Source: Cytophagales bacterium (GTDB taxonomy: Bacteria; Bacteroidota; Bacteroidia; Cytophagales; UBA9547). From it: a stretch of 7,936 bases of DNA. Both the position numbers and the translations under genes were made by a program. Numbering within the stretch: position 1 is the first letter of the stretch; every line of letters begins with the position of its first letter. This document shows, piece by piece, positions 1-6,247 of this stretch. The notes beneath the pieces were generated by a model that was not told the origin of the DNA, did not search any database, and was given only the letters and a program-made list of their open reading frames with translations. The DNA is taken from the NCBI GenBank assembly GCA_003476475.1, contig DMUD01000002.1:1-7936 (forward strand), in the 5' to 3' direction.

Positions 1-606
1 GGCTAACGTCTTTTGTGCACTGTTTCCACATTCACCCAGCATTACATTCTTAAATGTAATACTAATGGAAGAGGAAGATCGTGTAATTGAAACAGAACCT
101 TGAATTGCTTCACCTTCGTCTAATAGGTTAGAACCAGATGATTCATCATAATCTAATTCAGCCGTACTTGAATTGCATCCAAATGTGCCTCCTGAGGAGA
201 GGTCTGAATCAATAGAGAAATAGTACAATTTTGAACCATATGCAAGTTCAAATTCTACTGATTCATATTCATCGACGTAGCAATAAACTACAGAGGATCC
301 TATTGAACTACCATTAATACTTAGACCTGAAGTAGTGCCACCACCGCTGGTATTATCATCATCGTCACCGCCAAAATCGTCATCGTCATCATCATCACTC
401 CCGCTGCCTGCTCCTCCTTCTGATTCTGGATTTGTCGAATGAGAGTAGTTTGTTGTTGCAGGTTGAGAAAATGACTGACTCGGTTTTGTGTTGGATGAAA
501 AGGATTTGTCTGATTTAGAAGAAGACGGGCTTGGAAGATCCCCTTCTTTACATCCAATCAGTACCAACACTGATAATATAGTACAGTAAATTATTAATTT
601 ATTCAT
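1..606 (-). CDS. Surface-type lipoprotein with acidic low-complexity linker, C-terminus cut by window edge
   Basis: An open frame runs from the ATG at 606-604 to the left edge without a stop, giving 202 residues with the C-terminus missing. Residues 1-18 are a lipoprotein signal peptide and the lipobox is L16-I-G-C19, so Cys19 should be lipidated. The residues after it, K20-E21-G-D23, resemble the acidic/Lys export signal that sends Bacteroidota lipoproteins to the cell surface (family knowledge). Residues 24-70 are Ser/Thr/Pro/Asn-rich and probably disordered. Then come seven Asp (71-77), FGG, and four more Asp (81-84). From about residue 95 the sequence looks like a beta-rich domain, with Cys at 109, 144 and 193. 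It follows the barrel gene by 10 bp and is probably co-transcribed with it. I do not recognise the C-terminal domain and assign no function. The codon pattern is clean throughout, so it is a real gene. Confidence 0.8.
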   Translation of the reverse strand, partial: MNKLIIYCTILSVLVLIGCKEGDLPSPSSSKSDKSFSSNTKPSQSFSQPATTNYSHSTNPESEGGAGSGSDDDDDDDFGGDDDDNTSGGGTTSGLSINGSSIGSSVVYCYVDEYESVEFELAYGSKLYYFSIDSDLSSGGTFGCNSSTAELDYDESSGSNLLDEGEAIQGSVSITRSSSSISITFKNVMLGECGNSAQKTLA

Positions 607-616
607 TGTGATATTT

Positions 617-1264
617 TTAGAATATAAATCCAAGTCTTAATGCGCTGTTGAAATTTGCGCCTATGTTGAAAATTGAGCCACCTTTAATTTTTTCCGCAGC
701 AACACCTGTTTGAGTAACTTGAATATCTTTGGTGTTTTCCAATTGTAAGCCATAGCCTAATTCAACCCCAAGAAATACTTTTTTGGCAAAATAGTAGTCT
801 GCACCGGCAAGGCCATTCAGTCCAAAAGTAAAAGACCCAACGTTTTTATACAAATCAACACCATCACTCCAAGCACCTTTGATGGAATAATCTTTTCCTT
901 CTTCAGACACCCCTTTATTGGTGAAGTTTAATTCAGCGCCAATGTAGGGAGAAAGTCTTCCTGTTCCAGATCTGTGGATTTCAATACCCGGCTTAAAACT
1001 AAAGAGAGTAGAACTCTGAGTCATTCCAGAAGAAGGTTTTTTGCTTTCTATTCCCAAATTGAATCCAGCACGAACGGCAATGTTGTCAGACACAAAATAC
1101 CTGGCTTTGATTAAGTTCATAGCTATAGGAGATGGACCAAAAGGGGTAAAATTAACTTCCAAGGTAAAGTTTCCATCTTCTGCTTTTCTTTTTTCTTCAT
1201 CTTGAGCTTGGCTGAAAGAAAGGCTTAAAACAACTAGGACAATTGCAAATAGATTTTTTCGCAT
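617..1264 (-). CDS. Outer-membrane beta-barrel protein (small, about 8-stranded type)
   Basis: The protein has 215 residues. Residues 1-20 are a Sec signal peptide (Arg/Lys start, hydrophobic core, cleavage likely after S-Q-A20). The mature part shows repeated alternating-hydrophobic, Gly- and aromatic-rich strands typical of a small outer-membrane barrel: about 32-42, 52-70, 85-96, 104-115, 143-158, 163-176 and 198-215. It ends in G-F-I-F215, and a terminal Phe is the usual signal for barrel insertion. The pattern 'SPYIGAELNF' at 105-114 and 'GLAGADYYFAKKVFLGVELGYG' at 151-172 (quoted in parts of the same stretch) is typical of the OmpW/OMP_b-brl class. Length fits that class. The start codon lies about 24 nt downstream of the inferred transcription start. 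The lipoprotein gene begins 10 bp after the stop, so a shared envelope role is plausible but inferred. Substrate or partner is unknown. Confidence 0.8.
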   Translation of the reverse strand: MRKNLFAIVLVVLSLSFSQAQDEEKRKAEDGNFTLEVNFTPFGPSPIAMNLIKARYFVSDNIAVRAGFNLGIESKKPSSGMTQSSTLFSFKPGIEIHRSGTGRLSPYIGAELNFTNKGVSEEGKDYSIKGAWSDGVDLYKNVGSFTFGLNGLAGADYYFAKKVFLGVELGYGLQLENTKDIQVTQTGVAAEKIKGGSIFNIGANFNSALRLGFIF

Positions 1265-1292
1265 CTTAAAATGTGATTTTAATTGTAAAACT

Positions 1293-1321
1293 TAAATGTA
1301 TAGATATATATTAGTCACAAA
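1293..1321 (-). promoter_or_regulatory. Candidate Bacteroidota promoter of the barrel/lipoprotein pair
   Basis: On the minus strand a -33-like TTTG (1321-1318) is followed after 17 nt by TACATTTA (1300-1293), which matches the -7 consensus TAnnTTTG at 5 of its 6 fixed positions. The start would fall near 1288, giving a leader of about 24 nt before the ATG at 1264. The spacing fits the 17-23 nt reported for Flavobacterium-type promoters. It is a motif match by eye only, in AT-rich sequence. Confidence 0.4.
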
Positions 1322-1370
1322 ATTAGGTAAATAAAAATAATAACACAAACGAATGACCACGTTTATTGCG

Positions 1371-1390
1371 AAAGCCCGGAAAAGGGCTTT
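1371..1390. terminator. Stem-loop, possible weak bidirectional terminator
   Basis: AAAGCCC (1371-1377) and GGGCTTT (1384-1390) form a perfect 7-bp stem around the 6-nt loop GGAAAA. Only four Ts follow on the plus strand and there is no T-run on the minus strand, so it is weak as an intrinsic terminator. No gene end lies near it: the closest upstream gene for a minus-strand transcript is the acyl-CoA synthetase, over 440 bp away. It may stop read-through, or an unrecognised transcript, before the barrel promoter. Confidence 0.35.
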
Positions 1391-1574
1391 TAAAGAAGCG
1401 GTTACAAAATTTTTTTTAGAACAAGTTTAGGAGTAGAATATAGACCTTTGGCTAATGAGTTTGTAAAAAATAGGTACTCAATTCCAAATTAGATAATTGT
1501 AAAACAAAAATACAAATCGGGATAAAAATGAGAAAGCGAAGAATCTATACAATTGGATAGTTCATATTTTATAA

Positions 1575-1603
1575 TTTTGTTTTAAAAATTGTTACTAAAT
1601 TTG
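1575..1603 (+). promoter_or_regulatory. Orphan promoter-like sequence facing right
   Basis: TTTTG (1575-1579) lies 16 nt upstream of TAAATTTG (1596-1603), a full match to the -7 consensus TAnnTTTG. The spacing is one short of the usual minimum. Transcription would start near 1608 and run into the hairpin at 1612-1639, the inverted-repeat element and then antisense into the 3' end of the acyl-CoA synthetase gene. No annotated gene needs it. In sequence this AT-rich a chance match is quite possible. Confidence 0.25.
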
Positions 1604-1611
1604 AAATCATA

Positions 1612-1639
1612 TTATTCTATGGAGTACCACTCAGAATAA
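1612..1639. repeat. Bulged 11-bp hairpin
   Basis: TTATTCT (1612-1618) pairs with AGAATAA (1633-1639), and inside it GAGT (1622-1625) pairs with ACTC (1629-1632) around the loop ACC. The only flaw is a 3-nt bulge, ATG (1619-1621), on the 5' side. It starts only a few bases after the transcription start expected from the promoter-like sequence at 1575-1603, so it would sit at the very 5' end of such an RNA. It has no T-run and is not a typical terminator. Confidence 0.5.
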
Positions 1640-1670
1640 AGATATTAAATAGCTACATGAAACTAACCCT

Positions 1671-1808
1671 TGGCAAGTATCCCCACCTGTCACTACTAAC
1701 AGCACCAAATTTTATGAAACAGAAATTGTGCCTATTTGCGCTTCAAAACGCATTATACAGATAATTTTTGAAGGCTTGGGTGATAGTGGCAGGTGAGGAC
1801 ACCTGCAA
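1671..1808. repeat. 138-bp imperfect inverted-repeat element, MITE- or REPIN-like
   Basis: The 25-nt arm at 1671-1695 matches the reverse complement of 1784-1808 at 20 of 25 positions, and four of the five differences are transitions. Each arm is also a hairpin: GCAGGTG/CACCTGC (1789-1795 with 1800-1806) is perfect around the loop AGGA, and the left arm (1672-1678 with 1685-1691) pairs at 6 of 7 positions including one G-T. The 88-nt core adds two more hairpins (1702-1731 and 1737-1752). The design fits a non-autonomous transposable element, a paired REP-type repeat, an IS end remnant or a structured RNA. I see no clear target-site duplication and no transposase. The right arm ends 25 bp from the acyl-CoA synthetase stop, so it could also act as that gene's 3' end. 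Confidence 0.5.
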
Positions 1809-1833
1809 TGGATGGGTAAAAATCAACACACCT

Positions 1834-3597
1834 CTACTCTCTATAAATCCTTTCTACTCTCTCCTGGTTATTGGCCATTATTGCCTTGCGCTTCAAACTT
1901 AGCTTGGGGGTCATTTCGCCGCTATCTACCGTCCACATAGTAGGCAAAAGCTCGAACTTTTTAATTTTTTCGAATTGGGCAAAGTTTTTGTTCACCTCCT
2001 CCATTTCGTTTTCAAAAAGTTTCAGAACTTGTGGGTTTGCCACCATGTCTTCGTCGCGGCTATAGGCCATGCCATTTTGCTGGCAGTAGGTCTTCAAATT
2101 GGCAAAGTTGGGCACTATAAGTGCCGCCGGAAACTTCTGTCCATCTCCTATTACCATAGCCTGTTCTACCATTTTCGATTCTTTGATTTTGTTTTCGATG
2201 AGTTGTGGAGCTATGTATTTGCCACCAGAAGTTTTGAACATTTCCTTTTTACGGTCGGTAATTTTCAAAAATCTGCCTTCTACCCACTCGCCTATGTCGC
2301 CAGTGTGAAACCACCCTTGGCTGTCAATGTCTTGGGCCGTGAGGTCGGGGCGCTTGTAATAGCCCTTCATGATGTGTGGGCCGCGGGTAAGTATTTCGCC
2401 ATCTTCGGCTATTTTTACTTCTATGCCTTTTATTATAGGTCCTACTGTGCCAAAGCGGTTTTCGTCAAGATTTACCCTGTTTACCGAAATTACGGGCGAA
2501 GTTTCGGTGAGTCCGTATCCTTGCATCACTTTTATTTGAGCAGCCGTAAATACCCTTGCCAATCGTAACTGCAACGCTGCACCTCCCGTTACCACCGCTT
2601 TCACATTGCCACCCAAGGCTTCACGCCATTTACTAAAAATAAGCTTGTTTGCCCATTTTAGCTGTAGATTGTAGAAAAATCCTTGGTCGATGGTGTTGTC
2701 GTATCGCAAGCCCAGGTTCAATGCCCAAAAAAACAAGGCCCTTTTAATCCCCGAAAGTTCAGAGCCTTTGGTCACAATTTTGTCGTACACTTTTTCCAAC
2801 AAACGAGGTACTGTCACAAATATATGTGGATGAATTTCCTTTAAATTGTCGCTGATGGTGTCCAAACTTTCAGCATAATAAATGGATACTCCCACGCTGG
2901 TGTACAGGTAGTTGAGCATGCGTTCGTAAATGTGGCACAAGGGCAAAAAACTTAAAGCGCGATCGCCATGCCCCACAGGCATTAAGGGTATGCAAGCTTT
3001 CACATTACTTACTAGGTTGGCATGCGTGAGCATTACCCCCTTGGGGGTACCGGTGGTGCCCGAAGTGTAAATAATGGTAAGTAAATCTTGGTCGGTGACG
3101 GTCGCCTTGTAGTTTTCTATTTCTTGCAAAGGCCTACCTTTTCCCATTTCTTGTATTTCGGTCCAATGGTTTGCACCCTGTATTTGGTCGAAAGTGTAGA
3201 TACCGATGATGCGATCGTTGCCTGCGATAGCCTCGCGTACTTTTTCCAAAATCTCGGCATTGGCCACAAATACAAGCTTCGTTTCCGAATCATTCAATAT
3301 AAAACGATAATCTTCAACGGTAATGGTAGGATACAAAGGCACCCCAACTGCGCCTATTTGTTGTATGCCCAAATCGGCAAAATTCCATTCGGTTCGGTTG
3401 TGCGAGATAATCGCCACTTTGTCGTCTTTCTTAATGCCCAACTTCAAAAGGCCAAAACTGACTTCGGTGGCTATGCGTGTGTAATCACTGGTGCTGAATC
3501 GCACCCATTCTCCCTTTACCTTGTTAGATATGGCATCGGACAGCGGGTAGGCCTTTTGCTGAAAGTAGTGAATGTCGAATACTCTGCTGAACTCCAT
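1834..3597 (-). CDS. Long-chain fatty-acid--CoA ligase (AMP-forming acyl-CoA synthetase)
   Basis: This 587-residue enzyme activates fatty acids with ATP to acyl-AMP and then acyl-CoA, feeding beta-oxidation or phospholipid synthesis. It is cytosolic or membrane-associated. The adenylate-forming motifs are in order: P-loop YTSGTTGTPKG (177-187), aromatic/Glu motif QGYGLTETSP (359-368), HTGD (431-434) whose Asp binds the ribose, and DRKKEMFKTSGGKYIAP (448-464), the fatty-acyl-CoA synthetase hinge signature. The C-terminal subdomain ends with TPKLSLKRK (563-571). Length is normal for the FAA1-like group (COG1022). The ATG at 3597 is chosen because the N-terminus starts straight into the family pattern and no in-frame extension is needed. 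It is transcribed alone, divergently from the protease. I give no symbol because bacteria often carry several paralogues. The usual Lys of the last motif is hard to place (see findings). Confidence 0.93.
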   Translation of the reverse strand: MEFSRVFDIHYFQQKAYPLSDAISNKVKGEWVRFSTSDYTRIATEVSFGLLKLGIKKDDKVAIISHNRTEWNFADLGIQQIGAVGVPLYPTITVEDYRFILNDSETKLVFVANAEILEKVREAIAGNDRIIGIYTFDQIQGANHWTEIQEMGKGRPLQEIENYKATVTDQDLLTIIYTSGTTGTPKGVMLTHANLVSNVKACIPLMPVGHGDRALSFLPLCHIYERMLNYLYTSVGVSIYYAESLDTISDNLKEIHPHIFVTVPRLLEKVYDKIVTKGSELSGIKRALFFWALNLGLRYDNTIDQGFFYNLQLKWANKLIFSKWREALGGNVKAVVTGGAALQLRLARVFTAAQIKVMQGYGLTETSPVISVNRVNLDENRFGTVGPIIKGIEVKIAEDGEILTRGPHIMKGYYKRPDLTAQDIDSQGWFHTGDIGEWVEGRFLKITDRKKEMFKTSGGKYIAPQLIENKIKESKMVEQAMVIGDGQKFPAALIVPNFANLKTYCQQNGMAYSRDEDMVANPQVLKLFENEMEEVNKNFAQFEKIKKFELLPTMWTVDSGEMTPKLSLKRKAIMANNQERVERIYRE

Positions 3598-3889
3598 TGG
3601 AATTGAATTATTTACTAAAAATTATACGTCAAAGGCTATCAAAAAGGTTCTTTAAATGTGGCAATTGGCGCAATTTAACAGAAAACAGAATACTGTAATC
3701 TTTCATTTACATTACATTTTATTCAACTATTTGATTGCGTTTTTGAAAATACTCAATAATCCATTTAAAAGAATGCAAAAAAGAAATGTTTAAACCTTTC
3801 TCAATAAATCAAGTAAAAAATACATGCCGTTGAAATACAAAATCAACATCAACACATAACTTTGTCATACTTTCCCCACCAAAACCATT
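3598..3889. other. Divergent intergenic region between acyl-CoA synthetase and S8 protease
   Basis: These 292 bp separate two genes transcribed away from each other and must hold both promoters. The rightward one is clear (TAACTTTG at 3857-3864). For the leftward gene I see no full TAnnTTTG match; the closest is TAGCCTTTG on the minus strand around 3629-3640, which has one base too many. No ORF of note is present. Confidence 0.6.
3830..3864 (+). promoter_or_regulatory. Bacteroidota-type promoter of the S8 protease gene
   Basis: TAACTTTG (3857-3864) is a full match to the -7 consensus TAnnTTTG. TTG at 3830-3832 is the nearest -33 candidate, with a 24-nt spacer, slightly long for the type. The start would be near 3869, giving a leader of about 20 nt before the ATG at 3890. 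Confidence 0.6.
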
Positions 3890-5509
3890 ATGCATTACCG
3901 GTTGTTTTTCGTTTTTTTTCTTGCTTTGGTAGCACAAGCAAAATCTCAAAACTCGCTCGAATCATTCGAGGAAAACCTTATAAACTGGCATCACAAAGAC
4001 TTTTACAAAGACACCATATTGGGCATGAGTACCGAAAGAGCTTATAATGAAATTCTTTCCAAAAAAACGGCCAAACCCGTCATTGTCGCCATCATCGACT
4101 CGGGAGTTGACCCCGAGCACGAAGACCTGAAAGAAAACATGTGGATAAACGAAGACGAAATACCCCAAAATGGAATAGACGACGACAAAAACGGATACGT
4201 GGACGATGTAAATGGTTGGAGTTTTTTGGGCAATGCAAAGGGCGAAAACATTGCGCAGGAAACCTTGGAAATGACGCGTATTTACGGAAAATACTCCTCT
4301 AAATACGAAAAAGAAAAGCCTTCAAGAATCCCTAAACAAGAAAAAGAAACGTACCTGCTTTACCAAAAGGCCAAAAAAAAATACCATGAGAAAATGTCTG
4401 ATGCCTTGTTAGAAGAAATGTCAACTAAAGAACTTCTGAATCGCTACTCGAAAAGTGACAGTATTGTGAAAGCATACTTAAAAAAAGACACTTTCTCTTT
4501 GGAGGAACTCGTGAAAATAGAAACGGAAGATAAAGAACTGACAGTTGCAGTGAATGTGCTCATTTTTCTTGGCGAAAGCCATTTGAACAAAGCCGAAATT
4601 GAAAAGTACCTTGAACATTCGACCAAATCGCTGAAATACGAGCTAAATGTCAATTACAATCCAAGAAAAAACATCATAGGCGACGAACCAGAAACCTGGG
4701 ACGGTAAACCCTACGGCAGTCCCGACGCCAAGGGGCCAGACCCCTCGCATGGCACCCATGTGGCTGGAATAGTGGCCGCTATCCGAAAAAACGGCAAAGG
4801 ATTGGATGGCATTGCCTCCAATGCCAAAATTATGTCGGTGCGTGCTGTGCCCGACGGCGACGAGCGAGATAAAGACATTGCCATGGCCATAATCTATGCG
4901 GTAGACAATGGCGCACAGGTCATCAACATGAGTTTTGGCAAATCCTTTTCCCCACAAAAAAAATGGGTGGACAGTGCCGTCAGATACGCCGAAAAAAAAG
5001 GGGTGATATTGGTACATGCCGCCGGCAATGATGCTCAAAATACCGATGTGGAACCTAGCTATCCGAACAAATTCTACGATTCTAAAAACTGTGCCAGCAA
5101 CTGGATAAACGTAGGGGCTAGTACATTAAATTTCATGTACATACCTGCATTTTTTAGTAATTATGGAAAAAAAACAGTCGATGTTTTTGCCCCTGGTCAC
5201 GAGATTTATTCGCTAAAACCCAACAATACATACGAAACAAATAGCGGTACTAGCATGGCGGCGCCCATGGTGACCGGTTTAGTAGCTTTGTTAAGATCGT
5301 ATTACCCTAAACTCACTTGCCAGCAAATAATCGACATCGTGCTTCAATCGGGTATAGATATGGGCAACACGAATGTAATGGTACCCTTATCGAAAGGGAA
5401 AAAATCGTCGAGGAAGAGCGCCAAGTTCAAACAACTGTCTAAAACAGGAAAAATTATTAATGTTTACGGAGCTGTAAAAATGGCCGAAAGCCTCGAAAAA
5501 ACTAATTAA
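3890..5509 (+). CDS. Secreted subtilisin-like serine protease (peptidase family S8)
   Basis: The protein has 539 residues. Residues 1-17 are a signal peptide (HYRLFFVFFLALVAQA), so it is exported to the periplasm or beyond. The catalytic triad is complete: Asp70 in VIVAIIDSGVD, His287 in SHGTHVAG (286-293) and Ser455 in SGTSMAAP (452-459). The oxyanion Asn380 is in HAAGN. The stretch NGIDDDKNGYVDDVNGW (94-110) is the Asp/Asn-rich, probably Ca-binding loop common in this group. Asp and His are 217 residues apart, against about 32 in subtilisin: residues 115-265 form a Lys/Glu-rich, mainly helical insertion. There is no separate propeptide domain and no C-terminal type IX secretion domain; the chain ends soon after the catalytic core. 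It is transcribed alone from its own promoter and ends tail-to-tail with the DUF2461 gene. The substrate is unknown. Confidence 0.93.
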   Translation: MHYRLFFVFFLALVAQAKSQNSLESFEENLINWHHKDFYKDTILGMSTERAYNEILSKKTAKPVIVAIIDSGVDPEHEDLKENMWINEDEIPQNGIDDDKNGYVDDVNGWSFLGNAKGENIAQETLEMTRIYGKYSSKYEKEKPSRIPKQEKETYLLYQKAKKKYHEKMSDALLEEMSTKELLNRYSKSDSIVKAYLKKDTFSLEELVKIETEDKELTVAVNVLIFLGESHLNKAEIEKYLEHSTKSLKYELNVNYNPRKNIIGDEPETWDGKPYGSPDAKGPDPSHGTHVAGIVAAIRKNGKGLDGIASNAKIMSVRAVPDGDERDKDIAMAIIYAVDNGAQVINMSFGKSFSPQKKWVDSAVRYAEKKGVILVHAAGNDAQNTDVEPSYPNKFYDSKNCASNWINVGASTLNFMYIPAFFSNYGKKTVDVFAPGHEIYSLKPNNTYETNSGTSMAAPMVTGLVALLRSYYPKLTCQQIIDIVLQSGIDMGNTNVMVPLSKGKKSSRKSAKFKQLSKTGKIINVYGAVKMAESLEKTN

Positions 5510-6162
5510 ACTAAGGCTTCCCTCAAAAATTCTTGTAAAGCGTGCAACTCCTTAAAAACCTTGACAGACAGCACTGCTGCATCGTGGGCAAGTAGCGTTT
5601 CTTTCGGCATGGAATAGGTACATACTATGCTTTTTAGTTTTAGGAAATCGAGATAAGGATTGTCTGCATTGTATCCTTTCGGAGGGCGGGATAGTTTGTC
5701 TTCCTGCCACAACGTAGGATAAAACATTTTGAAAGATGGTTTTTGAATAATTTCTAAAAATTTTTCGCCATTGTAGTCTATTTCCTGACGCACTTTTTGC
5801 AAAATATCGGATTCAGGCATATACAAACCACCCCCCAAAAAGGTACCTCCTGGTTCTATATGCAAATAATAGCCAGGCTCTTTTGATTTTTTACCGCCTT
5901 CGGCAAAATAGGCCCCAAAGTGCGTTTTATAAGGTGTTTTGTCGGGCGAAAAACGAACATCGCGGTAAATGCGGTATAGACTGTCCTTGGCTTGAAGTCC
6001 GTCCAATTTTTCATCAAAAGCCTGTATGCCTTTCAAAACCTCCTCGACATAAACCAGAAATTCGGTTTTAGCACTCTCAAATTCAGCTTTGTGCGCATCG
6101 AACCAAGGCTTGTGGTTGTGCTCCTTCAATTCAGACAAAAAAGAAAATGTATTGGCCAACAT
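5506..6162 (-). CDS. DUF2461 (TIGR02453) family protein
   Basis: The 218-residue protein matches the DUF2461 family from recalled motifs: the N-terminal FSFLSELKEHNHKPWFDAHK (6-25), the signature RIYRDVRFSPDKTPYKTHFG (64-83), GYYLHIEPGG (97-106), and LSRPPKGYNADNP (157-169). There is no signal peptide or membrane segment, so it is cytosolic. Length is typical for the family and the N-terminal motif is intact, which supports the ATG at 6162. The family is widespread in bacteria and in some fungi, and I know of no established biochemical role. Its stop overlaps that of the protease by 4 bp, and it diverges from the DUF2480 gene across 85 bp that must hold both promoters. Confidence 0.85.
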   Translation of the reverse strand: MLANTFSFLSELKEHNHKPWFDAHKAEFESAKTEFLVYVEEVLKGIQAFDEKLDGLQAKDSLYRIYRDVRFSPDKTPYKTHFGAYFAEGGKKSKEPGYYLHIEPGGTFLGGGLYMPESDILQKVRQEIDYNGEKFLEIIQKPSFKMFYPTLWQEDKLSRPPKGYNADNPYLDFLKLKSIVCTYSMPKETLLAHDAAVLSVKVFKELHALQEFLREALV

Positions 6163-6193
6163 ACTGCATGTTTTTTCAGTAATTATAATGAAA

Positions 6194-6221
6194 TTGGCCT
6201 TACAAACATTATTTAACTTTC
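6194..6221 (+). promoter_or_regulatory. Candidate promoter of the DUF2480 gene
   Basis: TTG (6194-6196) and TAACTTTC (6214-6221) are 17 nt apart. The -7 element matches TAnnTTTG except for the last base. The start would be near 6226 with a 22-nt leader to the ATG at 6248. The same 17-nt spacing is seen at the barrel promoter. For the opposite DUF2461 gene the best minus-strand match is AATGTTTG within 6200-6210, with no good -33 partner. Confidence 0.45.
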
Positions 6222-6247
6222 AACACGAAAGTAACAAGCATTAAAAT

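Larger units (their letters stand above)
1265..1833. other. AT-rich intergenic region without a convincing gene
   Basis: These 569 bp lie between the barrel start and the end of the acyl-CoA synthetase gene. The only open frames found are very short: a 35-codon plus-strand ORF at 1657-1764, a 10-codon ORF at 1528-1560 and a 13-codon minus-strand ORF. None has recognisable protein character. What the stretch does hold is the barrel promoter (1293-1321), a stem-loop (1371-1390), a promoter-like match on the plus strand (1575-1603), a bulged hairpin (1612-1639) and an inverted-repeat element (1671-1808), each listed separately. Nothing recognisable lies between 1400 and 1570 beyond A/T-rich runs. 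Confidence 0.7.

Noticed and set aside
321..557. 78-codon minus-strand ORF overlapping the left-edge lipoprotein
   Set aside because: It is in another frame of the lipoprotein gene, whose signal peptide and continuous 202-codon frame are far more convincing.
1505..1512. Full TAnnTTTG match on the minus strand (TATTTTTG)
   Set aside because: No TTG lies at a suitable distance upstream and the sequence is A-rich, so chance is the simplest explanation.
1657..1764. 35-codon ORF running through the left arm and core of the inverted repeat
   Set aside because: Too short, no protein features, and most of it is explained by the repeat and hairpins.
1975..2568. 197-codon plus-strand ORF antisense to the acyl-CoA synthetase
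   Set aside because: It is a shadow of a gene with all its family motifs; the translation is rich in Phe, Tyr and His with no domain character.
3088..3606. 172-codon plus-strand ORF antisense to the start of the acyl-CoA synthetase
   Set aside because: It is also a shadow of the opposite-strand coding frame and shows no recognisable motifs.
4643..5038. 131-codon minus-strand ORF inside the protease gene
   Set aside because: It lies opposite the catalytic His region of the S8 protease and mirrors its codons.
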